Shown here in pieces: positions 44,370 through 53,151 of a stretch of DNA of 64,000 nucleotides. A program made the position numbers and the translations under genes. Within the stretch, counting starts at the first letter, position 1; each line of letters starts with the position of its first letter. The stretch is from JASGDC01 sp047608145 (GTDB lineage Bacteria; Actinomycetota; Actinomycetes; Actinomycetales; Micrococcaceae), in contig JASGDC010000015.1 of NCBI GenBank assembly GCA_047608145.1, positions 65,258 through 129,257 of the forward strand, in the 5' to 3' direction. A model generated the notes under the pieces. That model was not told the origin of the DNA, made no database searches, and was given only the letters and a program-made list of their open reading frames with translations.

Positions 44370-46844
44370 TTAGTTTGCCACCACACTAATCAACTTCGGA
44401 GCACGATTAATAACTTTTCTAATCGGCTTATCACCAATTGCACGCTGTACACTTTCGGCTTCCAAAGCTTGTTTCTCTAGCTCCTCGGCAGTTATGTTAG
44501 CTGGGACTTCCATCTTGTGACGTAGTTTACCATTAACCTGTACCACTGCTGTTAGAGTTTCCTGAACTAACAAGTCTTCATCAACTTCTGTCCAACTTGC
44601 ATGAACCACAGACTCTTTATGTCCAAGCTTTTCCCATAAGTCTTCGGCAGTGTAAGGAGCAACTAGGCTAAGTACTGTCGCGACTACTTCAGTTGCTTCA
44701 CGCGCTGCAGGGTCTTCGCCGCCACAGCCAGAGTCAATAGCTTTACGCGTATGGTTAACTAGTTCCATTACTCGTGCCACAATAATATTGAACTTTTGCT
44801 GTTCGATAGCTTCTGCAGCTTCTTTCAAAGTTTTGTGTGTAACCGCACGAAGTTTCTTATCACCTTTCGAAGCATCAACGCCAGCTTCACTCTTAACATC
44901 ATCACCTAGACGCCAAGCACGGCCAAGGAACTTAACCGAACTATTTGGTGAAACATCTGCCCAGTCAATATCGTCTTCTGGAGGACCGGCGAAAATCATT
45001 GATAGACGCACTGCATCTACACCATAATTATTAAGCTGTTCGCCAAGATCTACACCATTGCCAAGAGATTTACTCATTGCTTTGCCTTGGTTCAATACCT
45101 GGCCTTGGTTTAGCAAGTTCTTGAACGGTTCGTCGAAGTTAAGATGCCCAAGATCTCGCAATACTTTAGTGACAAAACGACTGTAGAGTAGGTGTAAAAT
45201 TGCGTGCTCTACTCCACCAACATAGTGATCTACTGGTAACCAGTGATTAACTTCGTTACTATCGAATGGTTTATCAGCCATGTTTGGGTTGATATAGCGC
45301 AAATAATACCATGATGAATCTACGAAAGTATCCATCGTATCGCCATCAAGGTGAGCTTTGCCACCACACTCTGGACAATCAACATTTGCCCAATCTCCCA
45401 TGCTGGCTAACGGTGAAATCCCTTTAGGTGCAAGCTGTTCGCCCTTAACATCATCAGGTAGTTTAACGGGAAGCTGTTCATCTGGAACTGGTACTTCACC
45501 ACACTTTTCACAATGCACAATCGGAATTGGCGCACCCCAAAAACGCTGGCGCGAAATTAACCAATCACGTAGTCGGTAGTTAGTAGTACGTTTACCTAAG
45601 CCACGTTCTTCCAATTTTTCAATAGCTTTAGCAATTGCATCTAGCTTGTTAAGTCCATTTAGGAATTCTGAGTTAACCAAAGTCCCATCATCGGCAGTCG
45701 CAACCTTAGTTTTAGCAGGATCTTCTTCCCCACCATCAACCACTACTCGTACTGGTAAATCAAACTTGGTAGCAAAATCCAAGTCACGCTGATCGTGTGC
45801 TGGTACTGCCATAATGGCACCGGTACCGTAATCAGCAAGCACATAGTCAGTAATCCAAACTGGCATCTTTTCCGCAGTAAACGGATGCTTGATATAACGG
45901 CCTGAGAAAACACCAGTCTTTTCACGCTCAGTTGATTGACGCTCGATATCAGAAAGTGCTTTCGTCTTTTCTAGATACTCTTCATAATCTTTTTTCTGAC
46001 CTTCAGTTACAATTTCAGCTGCTAATTCTGAATCTACTGCAACAGCGAAGAAGGTAACCCCAAATAACGTATCTGGACGAGTGGTATAAACCTCAATATC
46101 TTTCGGCTCTTTGTCTTCATCTTCTTCAATAGTGAACTTGATAGTCGCACCTTCAGAACGACCAATCCAGTTACGCTGCATTGAAAGCACTCTATCTGGC
46201 CAATGTCCTTCAAGTTCTTTCATATCATCAAGAAGTTCTTCAGCGTATTCCGTAATCTTGAAATACCACTGGTTTAAGTTTTTCTTAGTAACAGGAGTCC
46301 CACAACGTTCACAAGCTCCACCAACTACCTGCTCATTAGCAAGTACCGTCTGGTCCTTTGGACACCAGTTAACTGGAGACTTTTTACGATATGCTAGACC
46401 TTTTTTGTAGAATTGGTTAAAAATCCATTGAGTCCATTTATAGTATTCGGGATCAGAAGTATGCAAACGACGAGACCAGTCCACCAAAATACCGTAGTGC
46501 TTAAAAGACTCTGCCTGAGTGTCAATATTCTTATAAGTCCAAGTTGCAGGATGTTCATCGTGCTTAATTGCTGCATTCTCTGCTGGCAGGCCAAATGAGT
46601 CCCAACCAATTGGATGCACTACCGCATAACCTTGCTGAGTTAAATACCTAGCCCAAACATCAGCCATTACGTAGGCTTCAGCATGGCCCATGTGGAGATC
46701 CCCTGAAGGATAAGAGAACATATCTACTACATATTTTTTTTCACGCTTATCATCATTCGCAACTTTTCCAAGCTGCTGTTTTTCCCAGCGTGGTAGCCAT
46801 TTACTTTCAATTGATTTGTGATCATATTTTTCTTGAGAACTCAT
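44370..46844 (-). CDS. leuS: Leucyl-tRNA synthetase
   Basis: This 824-residue class I synthetase has HIGH as HMGH at 51-54, the Zn-ribbon-like CxxC pairs (WCPKDQTVLANEQ, CERCG), an editing domain with YTTRPDTLFGVTF and GTGAIMAVPAHDQRD, a second Cys cluster (HCEKCGEVPVP), and KMSKS as AMSKSLGNGVD. It charges tRNA-Leu and edits errors. There is no Shine-Dalgarno sequence; TATAAT (46852-46857) lies 7 nt before the ATG, so a leaderless mRNA is likely. In related genomes comEA follows directly; here the next backbone gene is 16 kb away. Confidence 0.97.
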   Translation of the reverse strand: MSSQEKYDHKSIESKWLPRWEKQQLGKVANDDKREKKYVVDMFSYPSGDLHMGHAEAYVMADVWARYLTQQGYAVVHPIGWDSFGLPAENAAIKHDEHPATWTYKNIDTQAESFKHYGILVDWSRRLHTSDPEYYKWTQWIFNQFYKKGLAYRKKSPVNWCPKDQTVLANEQVVGGACERCGTPVTKKNLNQWYFKITEYAEELLDDMKELEGHWPDRVLSMQRNWIGRSEGATIKFTIEEDEDKEPKDIEVYTTRPDTLFGVTFFAVAVDSELAAEIVTEGQKKDYEEYLEKTKALSDIERQSTEREKTGVFSGRYIKHPFTAEKMPVWITDYVLADYGTGAIMAVPAHDQRDLDFATKFDLPVRVVVDGGEEDPAKTKVATADDGTLVNSEFLNGLNKLDAIAKAIEKLEERGLGKRTTNYRLRDWLISRQRFWGAPIPIVHCEKCGEVPVPDEQLPVKLPDDVKGEQLAPKGISPLASMGDWANVDCPECGGKAHLDGDTMDTFVDSSWYYLRYINPNMADKPFDSNEVNHWLPVDHYVGGVEHAILHLLYSRFVTKVLRDLGHLNFDEPFKNLLNQGQVLNQGKAMSKSLGNGVDLGEQLNNYGVDAVRLSMIFAGPPEDDIDWADVSPNSSVKFLGRAWRLGDDVKSEAGVDASKGDKKLRAVTHKTLKEAAEAIEQQKFNIIVARVMELVNHTRKAIDSGCGGEDPAAREATEVVATVLSLVAPYTAEDLWEKLGHKESVVHASWTEVDEDLLVQETLTAVVQVNGKLRHKMEVPANITAEELEKQALEAESVQRAIGDKPIRKVINRAPKLISVVAN

Positions 46845-46851
46845 AATTCCG

Positions 46852-46880
46852 ATTATAACGCAATAATCAGTATCAAATAA
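46852..46880 (-). promoter_or_regulatory. leuS promoter, probably leaderless
   Basis: TTATTT (46875-46880), 17-nt spacer, TATAAT (46852-46857), 7 nt, ATG. It overlaps the frameshifted 3' extension of the upstream MFS gene but would be intergenic if that gene kept its ancestral frame. Confidence 0.65.
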
Positions 46881-48094
46881 GCCGTATTTACTTCTGATAA
46901 CCTATTTCTTCTTTGCCTGCTGGGAAGGCAGTTATTAACTGCACAATTGCGATAACTACTAGGAAGATTAATGGGTGCACTCCAATTACCTGTTAACTCA
47001 GCAAGATAGCCAAATATTATAGGCCCAAAGGTCGCTACTAAATAACCAAATGATTGAGCCATTCCCGAAAGTTTAATAGTCCTTTGGTTAGAGCCACCAC
47101 GTAAGCTAACCAGTGTTAATACCACTGACAAAGTCATTCCAGTACCTAGCCCACAAAGCACTGCCCAAATTAAACCATAATTAGGCAAAGCCAAGAATCC
47201 AATAGTGCCAATTACCAAAGGTAATGCACACCCTAAAGTCGCAGGTCTTTTATTGTATGGATTACGCACTAAAAACGGGGTAATCAAGCCACTAACCACA
47301 TTGCTTATTTGATAAACAGATAAATATAACCCTGCCTCAGCAACCGAAAGACCCCGGTCAATTTCTAATGTTGGAATCCAGCTGGATAAAGTAAAGAATA
47401 TTGCGCTTTGAGTAGCCATTAAAATACTCAAAGCCCAAGCCATTGGGCTCTTCCAAACGCTAACTTCGTTCTTATCGATGGCTTCCACAGTAGTTTTATC
47501 GACTATTTGTGGTTTTGGAATAGCTCGAGTTATCCATAGACCAGCTGCAGTTAAGGCTGGAATTGCCCAAAAAGCTAATGAGCCTTGCCAATCAAAATGA
47601 TTAGCAAGTGGTACTGCTGCAGCTGCTGCAATAGAAGCCGCGATACCTATCGAAACAGAATAAAGACTAGTAGCTAAAGAAATGTTATTACGATAATCTT
47701 GCTTAACTAAAGTAGGCAATAGTACATTAGCAAAAGCAATCGCAACACCGAGTATGAAAGTGCCAGTCCATAAACCAACTAACCCAGTATATGAACGAAT
47801 AAAAATTCCAAGTGCCAAGAACATCATCGAGAGCAAAATAGCTCGTTCGGTACCAAGATTCTTAGTAAAACGGTGTACAAATGGTGACACAATACCAAAT
47901 GCCAAAACTGGTAATGCACTTAATAAACCTCGCAGACCTTCACCAATTTTCAAGTCTGCACCAATTTGCGGCAATAATGGTCCTACCGAAGTTAACGCTG
48001 GCCGTAAATTTAATGCCACCAGATAAGTTAATGCAGAAATTACCATAACCCAACGGGTATTAAACTTTAAAACTGCATTATTAATATCTTGCAA
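46853..48094 (-). CDS. CynX/NimT family MFS transporter with 3' frameshift
   Basis: This 413-residue MFS protein has the CynX-like pattern: VALNLRPALTSVGPLLPQIGADL in the first helix region, GLRGLLSALPVLAFGIVSP, and GLGTGMTLSVVLTLVSLRG late. The last 35 residues after GNWSAP are polar and unlike a transporter. In the next frame the sequence reads LIFLVVIAIVQLITAFPAG and stops at 46888, a normal final helix. One extra C in a CCC run near 46978 explains it. Members take up cyanate, nitroimidazole or other small molecules; the substrate is unknown. Confidence 0.82.
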   Translation of the reverse strand: MQDINNAVLKFNTRWVMVISALTYLVALNLRPALTSVGPLLPQIGADLKIGEGLRGLLSALPVLAFGIVSPFVHRFTKNLGTERAILLSMMFLALGIFIRSYTGLVGLWTGTFILGVAIAFANVLLPTLVKQDYRNNISLATSLYSVSIGIAASIAAAAAVPLANHFDWQGSLAFWAIPALTAAGLWITRAIPKPQIVDKTTVEAIDKNEVSVWKSPMAWALSILMATQSAIFFTLSSWIPTLEIDRGLSVAEAGLYLSVYQISNVVSGLITPFLVRNPYNKRPATLGCALPLVIGTIGFLALPNYGLIWAVLCGLGTGMTLSVVLTLVSLRGGSNQRTIKLSGMAQSFGYLVATFGPIIFGYLAELTGNWSAPINLPSSYRNCAVNNCLPSRQRRNRLSEVNTAYLILIIAL

Positions 48095-48138
48095 TTATTG
48101 CCTCCACACCACTTAACACTAACGTAATCAAATTAACA

Positions 48139-48627
48139 TCAGTTTACTAATGAGAATTTAACAATGTCTAGAGTATCAGAGTATTTTAGCCCTGAGTAGT
48201 GTGTATCTAGTGCAGCATTTAACTCTGTTAGGTCATTAAAACCATCACGAATTGCATCTCTTTCAGATAATTCAGAACGCTTTACCGAATACACCTCAGT
48301 AACATTGGCTTGCAGCTTAACAACTTCGCCATTTTCTTTCTCAAAAAATACCTGACGACATTTTCCACAAGGAGAAATTAGATTACCAGAACTATATACT
48401 GCAGCAACAACGGTAATTGAATCATTGGGATATGAAGATGCATGATTGGAAAGTGCGGCAATCTAACCACAAGGACCGCCAAGAAAATGATAAGTATTTA
48501 AGCCAAGGACAATCTGCCCAAATTCAGTTAAAATCCCAGCAGCAACTGTATGTTCTTCACCAGAGCTCCACTGTTTAGCATGTTCGGTAGTTTTGCGCAC
48601 TAACTCATGTAATTTATCATCAAGCAT
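48139..48627 (-). pseudogene. Cytidine deaminase-like pseudogene, nonsense at the catalytic Glu
   Basis: From an ATG at 48627 the frame reads MLDDKLHELVRKTTEHAKQW and reaches FLGGPCG at codon 54. The next codon is TAG (48463-48465) where the family has the proton-shuttle Glu (PCGE/CAE). The frame then continues intact: IAALSNHASSYPND, VVAAVYSSG and SPCGKCRQVFFEK with the Zn-binding cysteines, to 48139. The only lesion I see is GAG to TAG. Intact relatives deaminate cytidine or blasticidin-like nucleosides. The start overlaps the SRPBCC gene by 8 nt. Confidence 0.85.
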
Positions 48628-49108
48628 GGTTTTCCTTATTTTCTAAATCTTGTTTAAGTATTTGTAAAGCCCGTTTTAGATACGCCTTCAACATAGGAGA
48701 AACGACAAATTTTGCAATAAACTTTGTAACTTGATTATGGCAAATAAGTAAGTATGTCCACTTTATCTTAGTTTCATTATCTGAAGTTTTGCTAAATAAC
48801 CAGATACCGTTGATACCTTTTAATAAAAACCTATTTATACCAGTAAAGTTAGTTATTTTATATGTAAACGATTGGACAGGATTTACAGTTAATAATTGTT
48901 CAGTTGCTTTTGATTTATCTGTGAAGTACACTGTGCGCACTAAACCAGGCTTAATCCAACGTTCAGCCTCATCAGTGTGCTCAACACCTGGTAATAATAA
49001 ATATGGAAGAAAAATGTGAGATAGCTTGACTGGAACAATATATTTAAAACATTGCGCAGCTGAAGCTTTTATCTCAATACTAGTATTAACATCTAGTTGA
49101 TTTTTCAT
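48620..49108 (-). CDS. SRPBCC (START-like) superfamily protein
   Basis: This 162-residue protein has the SRPBCC fold pattern: SIEIKASAAQCFKYIVPV as first strand and helix, a WIKPGLVRTVYFTD strand pair, YKITNFTG, WTYLLICHN and a long C-terminal helix MLKAYLKRALQILKQ that closes a hydrophobic cavity. Members bind lipids or polyketides; the ligand is unknown. The stop overlaps the start of the deaminase pseudogene, so the two formed an operon. Confidence 0.75.
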   Translation of the reverse strand: MKNQLDVNTSIEIKASAAQCFKYIVPVKLSHIFLPYLLLPGVEHTDEAERWIKPGLVRTVYFTDKSKATEQLLTVNPVQSFTYKITNFTGINRFLLKGINGIWLFSKTSDNETKIKWTYLLICHNQVTKFIAKFVVSPMLKAYLKRALQILKQDLENKENHA

Positions 49109-49242
49109 AAGTATCCTCTTCGTAAACTAATTAGGACAATTTAACTTTATGTTACAGGTCTTTCCTGATTGATAATATGAATAATAGCTACCTACCTTAA
49201 TATAAAAAAGGTACTTATAAATCTATCAGTAAGGATCTTCAA

Positions 49243-49571
49243 ATGGATATCTACAAGTATTAAAGACCTGTAGGCGAAATAACGGACTTTACTCCTTTAA
49301 GAGATGAATTTATAAAAGTTTATGATGAAAAAAGTCATAAACAAATCGTTAAGTTCTGCATAATGTTAGGAAAGCACCTAATGAATATTACTGACTACCC
49401 ACCAAATGAAGAAATAGCAGCTGGTTTTGATGCCATACAAAATGGATAGTTGGTAAAACAAATTACATTGAAGCAAGAAATTTAAGCTTTGAAATTAGTA
49501 GACTTGCAAAGTTTGAAGAAGACCAAATTAAAATAAGATTCTTTCGTGTTGAATTATTAAAAGCTACTTAA
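49243..49571 (+). pseudogene. Imm5-like putative immunity protein, decayed
   Basis: AAGGA precedes the ATG at 49243. The frame has TAA at codon 7, then DFTPLRDEFIKVYDEKSHKQ to FDAIQNG and a stop. One base shifted it continues KWIVGKTNYIEARNLSFEIS and ends at 49571. The FDAIQKWI...EARNLSFEI pattern recalls helical putative immunity proteins (Imm5-like), although the C-terminal half is missing. Two lesions plus truncation make it a pseudogene. It lies alone in the 531-bp gap 49109-49639. Confidence 0.6.
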
Positions 49572-49574
49572 ATA

Positions 49575-49615
49575 AACCGAACCCCTTACTCAATTTATGA
49601 GTAAGGGGTTCGGTT
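49575..49615. terminator. Strong hairpin between the pseudogene and glpK
   Basis: The 18-bp exact arms (49575-49592 and 49598-49615, AACCGAACCCC...) enclose a 5-nt loop. It lies 25 nt beyond the glpK stop and so terminates glpK; A/T-rich flanks allow action from both sides. Confidence 0.8.
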
Positions 49616-49639
49616 AATAAACTATTTATTTAAGAACGA

Positions 49640-51196
49640 TTACTGTTCGATGACGTCTTCATCTACCCAGTCAAATGTCTTAGTAACGGCTTTCTTCCAG
49701 TTACGTAGTAGACGGTCGCGTTCTTTCTCGTCCATCTTTGGTTCCCAACGCTTGTCTTCAGCCCAGTTAGCTTCAAGCTCACCAAGATCCTTCCAGTAAC
49801 CAACTGCAAGACCTGCTGCATAAGCTGCACCAAGAGCTGTAGTCTCAATAATCTCTGGACGGATTACTGGTACACCTAGGATGTCAGCCTGGAACTGCAT
49901 AAGAGTTTCGTTAACGACCATACCGCCATCAACACGCATTTCCTTAAGAGGTACACCTGAGTCACTGTTAACAGCGTCAAGTACTTCTGCTGTCTGGAAT
50001 GCTGTAGATTCTAGAGCTGCACGAGCAATGTGGTTCTTGTTAACGTAACGAGTTAGACCAACTAGAGCACCACGAGCATCATCGCGCCAGTATGGAGCGA
50101 ATAGACCTGAGAATGCTGGTACGAAGTATGCACCACCGTTGTCATCTACCTTCTTAGCAAGGTCTTCAATTTCTGGAGCGCTTGCAACAAGACCAATGTT
50201 GTCACGTAGCCACTGAACCAAAGAACCAGCAACCGCAATTGAACCTTCAAGAGCGTAAGTTGGCTTTTCGTCACCTAGTTTGTAACCAAGAGTAGTAATT
50301 AGACCGTTCTTAGACTGTACGATTTCTTCGCCAGTGTTGAAAATCAAGAAACAACCAGTACCGTAAGTGTTCTTAGCACCCCCCTTACCGAATGCAGCCT
50401 GACCGAAAGTCGCAGCCTGCTGGTCACCAAGAATACCAGCTACTGGCACCTCAGTTAGAAGCTGGTGGCTTTCAATTGTGCCATATACTTCTGAAGAAGA
50501 TTTAATTTCTGGCATCATTGAACGTGGAACATCAAAAATCTCAAGGATTTCGTCATCCCAGTCAAGAGTTTCAAGATCCATAAATAGAGTACGAGATGCG
50601 TTAGTTACGTCTGTAATGTGTACACCGTTAGCTTCAGCACCACCAGTTAAGTGCCAAGTTACGAAGCTGTCAGTAGTACCGAAAATTAGGTCGCCCTTTT
50701 CAGCTTTTTCACGTGCGCCCTCAACGTTGTCAAGAATCCACTTAATCTTAGTACCTGAGAAGTATGGGCTTAGCGGTAGACCAGTCTTTTTACGGAAACG
50801 ATCCATACCGCCGTCTTTAGCAAGTTTTTCAACCATTGGCTGAGTACGAGTATCTTGCCAAACAATTGCGTTATATACTGGCTCACCAGTGTTCTTATCC
50901 CAAACAACTGTAGTTTCACGCTGGTTAGTAATACCAACAGCCTCGATATTGTGGCGGTTAATATTAGCATCAGAAAGAGCAGTTGCAATTACTTCACGAG
51001 TATTCTTCCAAATTTCGTTTGGATTATGTTCTACCCAACCAGCCTTAGGGAAAATCTGTTCGTGCTCTTTCTGACCTGTAGAAATAATTTTTCCTGAGTG
51101 GTCAAAAATGATACAACGAGTACTTGTAGTTCCCTGGTCAATTGCTGCAATGTACTTCTTTTTGTTTTCTTTAGTTTCAGTCTTCTTGTCAGACAT
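49640..51196 (-). CDS. glpK: Glycerol kinase
   Basis: This 518-residue FGGY kinase has the phosphate motif AAIDQGTTSTRCIIFD starting near residue 17, the glycerol-site blocks AVGITNQRETTVVWD and IVWQDTRTQP, GILGDQQAATFGQ and the C-terminal DGGMVVNETLMQFQADILG. It makes sn-glycerol 3-phosphate from glycerol and ATP. GAGAGG precedes the ATG. glpF lies upstream on the same strand, separated by a terminator, so glpK may rely on partial read-through or its own promoter in 51197-51314. Confidence 0.97.
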   Translation of the reverse strand: MSDKKTETKENKKKYIAAIDQGTTSTRCIIFDHSGKIISTGQKEHEQIFPKAGWVEHNPNEIWKNTREVIATALSDANINRHNIEAVGITNQRETTVVWDKNTGEPVYNAIVWQDTRTQPMVEKLAKDGGMDRFRKKTGLPLSPYFSGTKIKWILDNVEGAREKAEKGDLIFGTTDSFVTWHLTGGAEANGVHITDVTNASRTLFMDLETLDWDDEILEIFDVPRSMMPEIKSSSEVYGTIESHQLLTEVPVAGILGDQQAATFGQAAFGKGGAKNTYGTGCFLIFNTGEEIVQSKNGLITTLGYKLGDEKPTYALEGSIAVAGSLVQWLRDNIGLVASAPEIEDLAKKVDDNGGAYFVPAFSGLFAPYWRDDARGALVGLTRYVNKNHIARAALESTAFQTAEVLDAVNSDSGVPLKEMRVDGGMVVNETLMQFQADILGVPVIRPEIIETTALGAAYAAGLAVGYWKDLGELEANWAEDKRWEPKMDEKERDRLLRNWKKAVTKTFDWVDEDVIEQ

Positions 51197-51314
51197 ATAA
51201 AACCTCTCTGTTTTTAAGTGTTTACCGCTTTGGGCACAATCACTATTTTATCAGGATTTAGGCATTTTCGGGGTAATTTTATTTTTTATTATTGTTATCG
51301 CTATTTTGGGCAAT

Positions 51315-51340
51315 AAAAAAGGAGAGCCGAAGCTCTCCAA
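51315..51340 (-). terminator. Rho-independent terminator after glpF
   Basis: On the reverse strand GGAGAGC-TTCG-GCTCTCC is followed by TTTTTTATTG. The stem with a TTCG tetraloop and T-run is classical. It lies between glpF and glpK. Confidence 0.9.
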
Positions 51341-51367
51341 TTTTATAAATTATCTTATCTCGTTTTC

Positions 51368-52102
51368 CTAGATTAGGTGGAAAACAAGACCTGCTAGAAT
51401 CGCACCTAGAAGAGGACCTACAACTGGCACCCAAGAGTACTGCCAGTCTGAGTCGCCCTTACCCTTGATAGGTAGGACAGCGTGTGCGATACGTGGACCA
51501 AGGTCACGAGCTGGGTTAATAGCGTAACCAGTAGGACCACCAAGAGATGCACCAATACCAACTACCACAAATGCTACAGCCAAAGGACCAATTTCAGTAG
51601 GTGTCTTACCACTTAGTAGTACCCAAATAACTAGTACGAAAGTAGCAATTGTCTCTGTTGCTAGGTTCCATCCGAAGTGCTTAGTTTCGTTACGAATTTC
51701 TGGACCAGTAGAGAAAACGCCTAGCTTGTTAGCTGCATCTTCTTCAACATCAAAGTGGTCTTTGTATGCTAACCAACAAACAACTGCACCAATGAAGGCG
51801 CCAATCATCTGAGCTACGATGTAGTTAAGAGTGTGTCCGAAAGTCACAGCGTAACCCGGAACGAATTCTTTCGCTCCACTTACTACCTGACCAATTGTTA
51901 CAGCAGGGTTTAGTGCACCACCTGATTTAAATGCAGTGTATACACCAATGAATACTGCAATACCCCAACCGAAGTTGATCATTAGAGTACCGCCGCCGAA
52001 GCCTTTAGTCTTAGCAAGAATTACGTTAGCTACAACACCACAACCCAAAAGAGTCAGCATTGCAGTACCCGCAAGCTCGCTAAAAAAAATAGAGCCGTTC
52101 AT
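51368..52102 (-). CDS. glpF: Glycerol uptake facilitator (aquaglyceroporin)
   Basis: This 244-residue MIP-family channel has six helices and the two half-helix boxes, GALNPAVTIGQ (NPA) and GYAINPARDLGPR (NPA followed by Arg-Asp). The Asp after the second NPA-R is the glycerol-facilitator signature. AGGAGTT precedes the ATG. It admits glycerol, which GlpK then phosphorylates. It is divergent from the alpha/beta hydrolase gene. Confidence 0.95.
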   Translation of the reverse strand: MNGSIFFSELAGTAMLTLLGCGVVANVILAKTKGFGGGTLMINFGWGIAVFIGVYTAFKSGGALNPAVTIGQVVSGAKEFVPGYAVTFGHTLNYIVAQMIGAFIGAVVCWLAYKDHFDVEEDAANKLGVFSTGPEIRNETKHFGWNLATETIATFVLVIWVLLSGKTPTEIGPLAVAFVVVGIGASLGGPTGYAINPARDLGPRIAHAVLPIKGKGDSDWQYSWVPVVGPLLGAILAGLVFHLI

Positions 52103-52251
52103 ATAAAAGAACTCCTATACTTAATTTAATGTTTATTAATTTGAAATCTTGAAAAGTCACTCAATGTAACTTTATAACTATACCGTTAGTTTTTAATAAA
52201 GTAAACGATTTAACGCTCAACCCTCGTGGTTCTCTTGCTAGAATAAAAAAT

Positions 52252-53151
52252 ATGGTTGATAATATAACTCCAGGTTTTGATGAAGTATACGAACGCGAAG
52301 AATTCCAGCGTACCTTTAAATATCGTGGTAGCAAGACTTATTACTGGGATTACCGTGCAGTAAACGCTTTAAAGCGCACTGACCAAACTTTAATTTTTGT
52401 GCATGGTTTCCGTGGCGACCATCACGGCTTGATAAAAATTGTTACAGAATTACCACAGTATCGTATTATTGTTCCTGACTTACCTGGGTTTGGCATTTCT
52501 GCACGCTTACCCGAAGAACAAAATGTCGATGGTTATGTCCATTACTTAAATGATTTTATTGATAGTTTAGACTTAGACAAAAAGCCTGTTATTGTAGGGC
52601 ACTCTTTCGGCTCAGTAGTATCTGCAAAATATGCAGTGGACTACCCTGACAAACTTACAAAATTAGTACTGCTTAATCCAATTGCTGAAGCTACAAACAA
52701 AGGCATCAAAGGCTTATTTACTAAAGGTTCTGTAGGCCTATTTAATCTATCAACCAAAGCACCTGAAGTTGTAAGTAATGCCATTATGAAGAATCCAATA
52801 ATGGTACGTGGCTTAAGCATTTTCATGGCAAAAACTAAAGATAAGGACCTGCGAAAAGAAATTCATGCCGAACATGATGAGCATTTCAGTTCTTTTACCG
52901 ATAAAGATGGATTAGTCGAAGCTTTCCGAGCTTCCGTTAATAGTTCTATTTCTGACTTTGGCTATAAAATTAAAACCCCAACACTATTAGTAGCCGGCGA
53001 TAAAGATGATATTGCACCATTGCAAACTCAAATATCTTTACAATACGCAATCAAAGATTCCCAATTAAAAGTTATTAAAAATGTCGGACACTTAATTCAT
53101 TATGAAAAATCTGATGAGGCTGCAAAAGTAATTGATACTTTTGTCAGGTAA
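52252..53151 (+). CDS. Alpha/beta hydrolase
   Basis: This 299-residue protein has the oxyanion-side HGFRGDHHG, the strand DLPGFGISAR, nucleophile elbow GHSFGS, acid site VAGDKDDIAP and catalytic His in NVGHLIHYE near the C-terminus. A complete Ser-Asp-His triad is therefore present. The ester or amide substrate is unknown. No ribosome binding site is visible; TAGAAT at 52239-52244 lies 7 nt upstream, so it is probably leaderless. The stop codon directly abuts the stop of priA on the other strand, with no gap. Confidence 0.9.
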   Translation: MVDNITPGFDEVYEREEFQRTFKYRGSKTYYWDYRAVNALKRTDQTLIFVHGFRGDHHGLIKIVTELPQYRIIVPDLPGFGISARLPEEQNVDGYVHYLNDFIDSLDLDKKPVIVGHSFGSVVSAKYAVDYPDKLTKLVLLNPIAEATNKGIKGLFTKGSVGLFNLSTKAPEVVSNAIMKNPIMVRGLSIFMAKTKDKDLRKEIHAEHDEHFSSFTDKDGLVEAFRASVNSSISDFGYKIKTPTLLVAGDKDDIAPLQTQISLQYAIKDSQLKVIKNVGHLIHYEKSDEAAKVIDTFVR

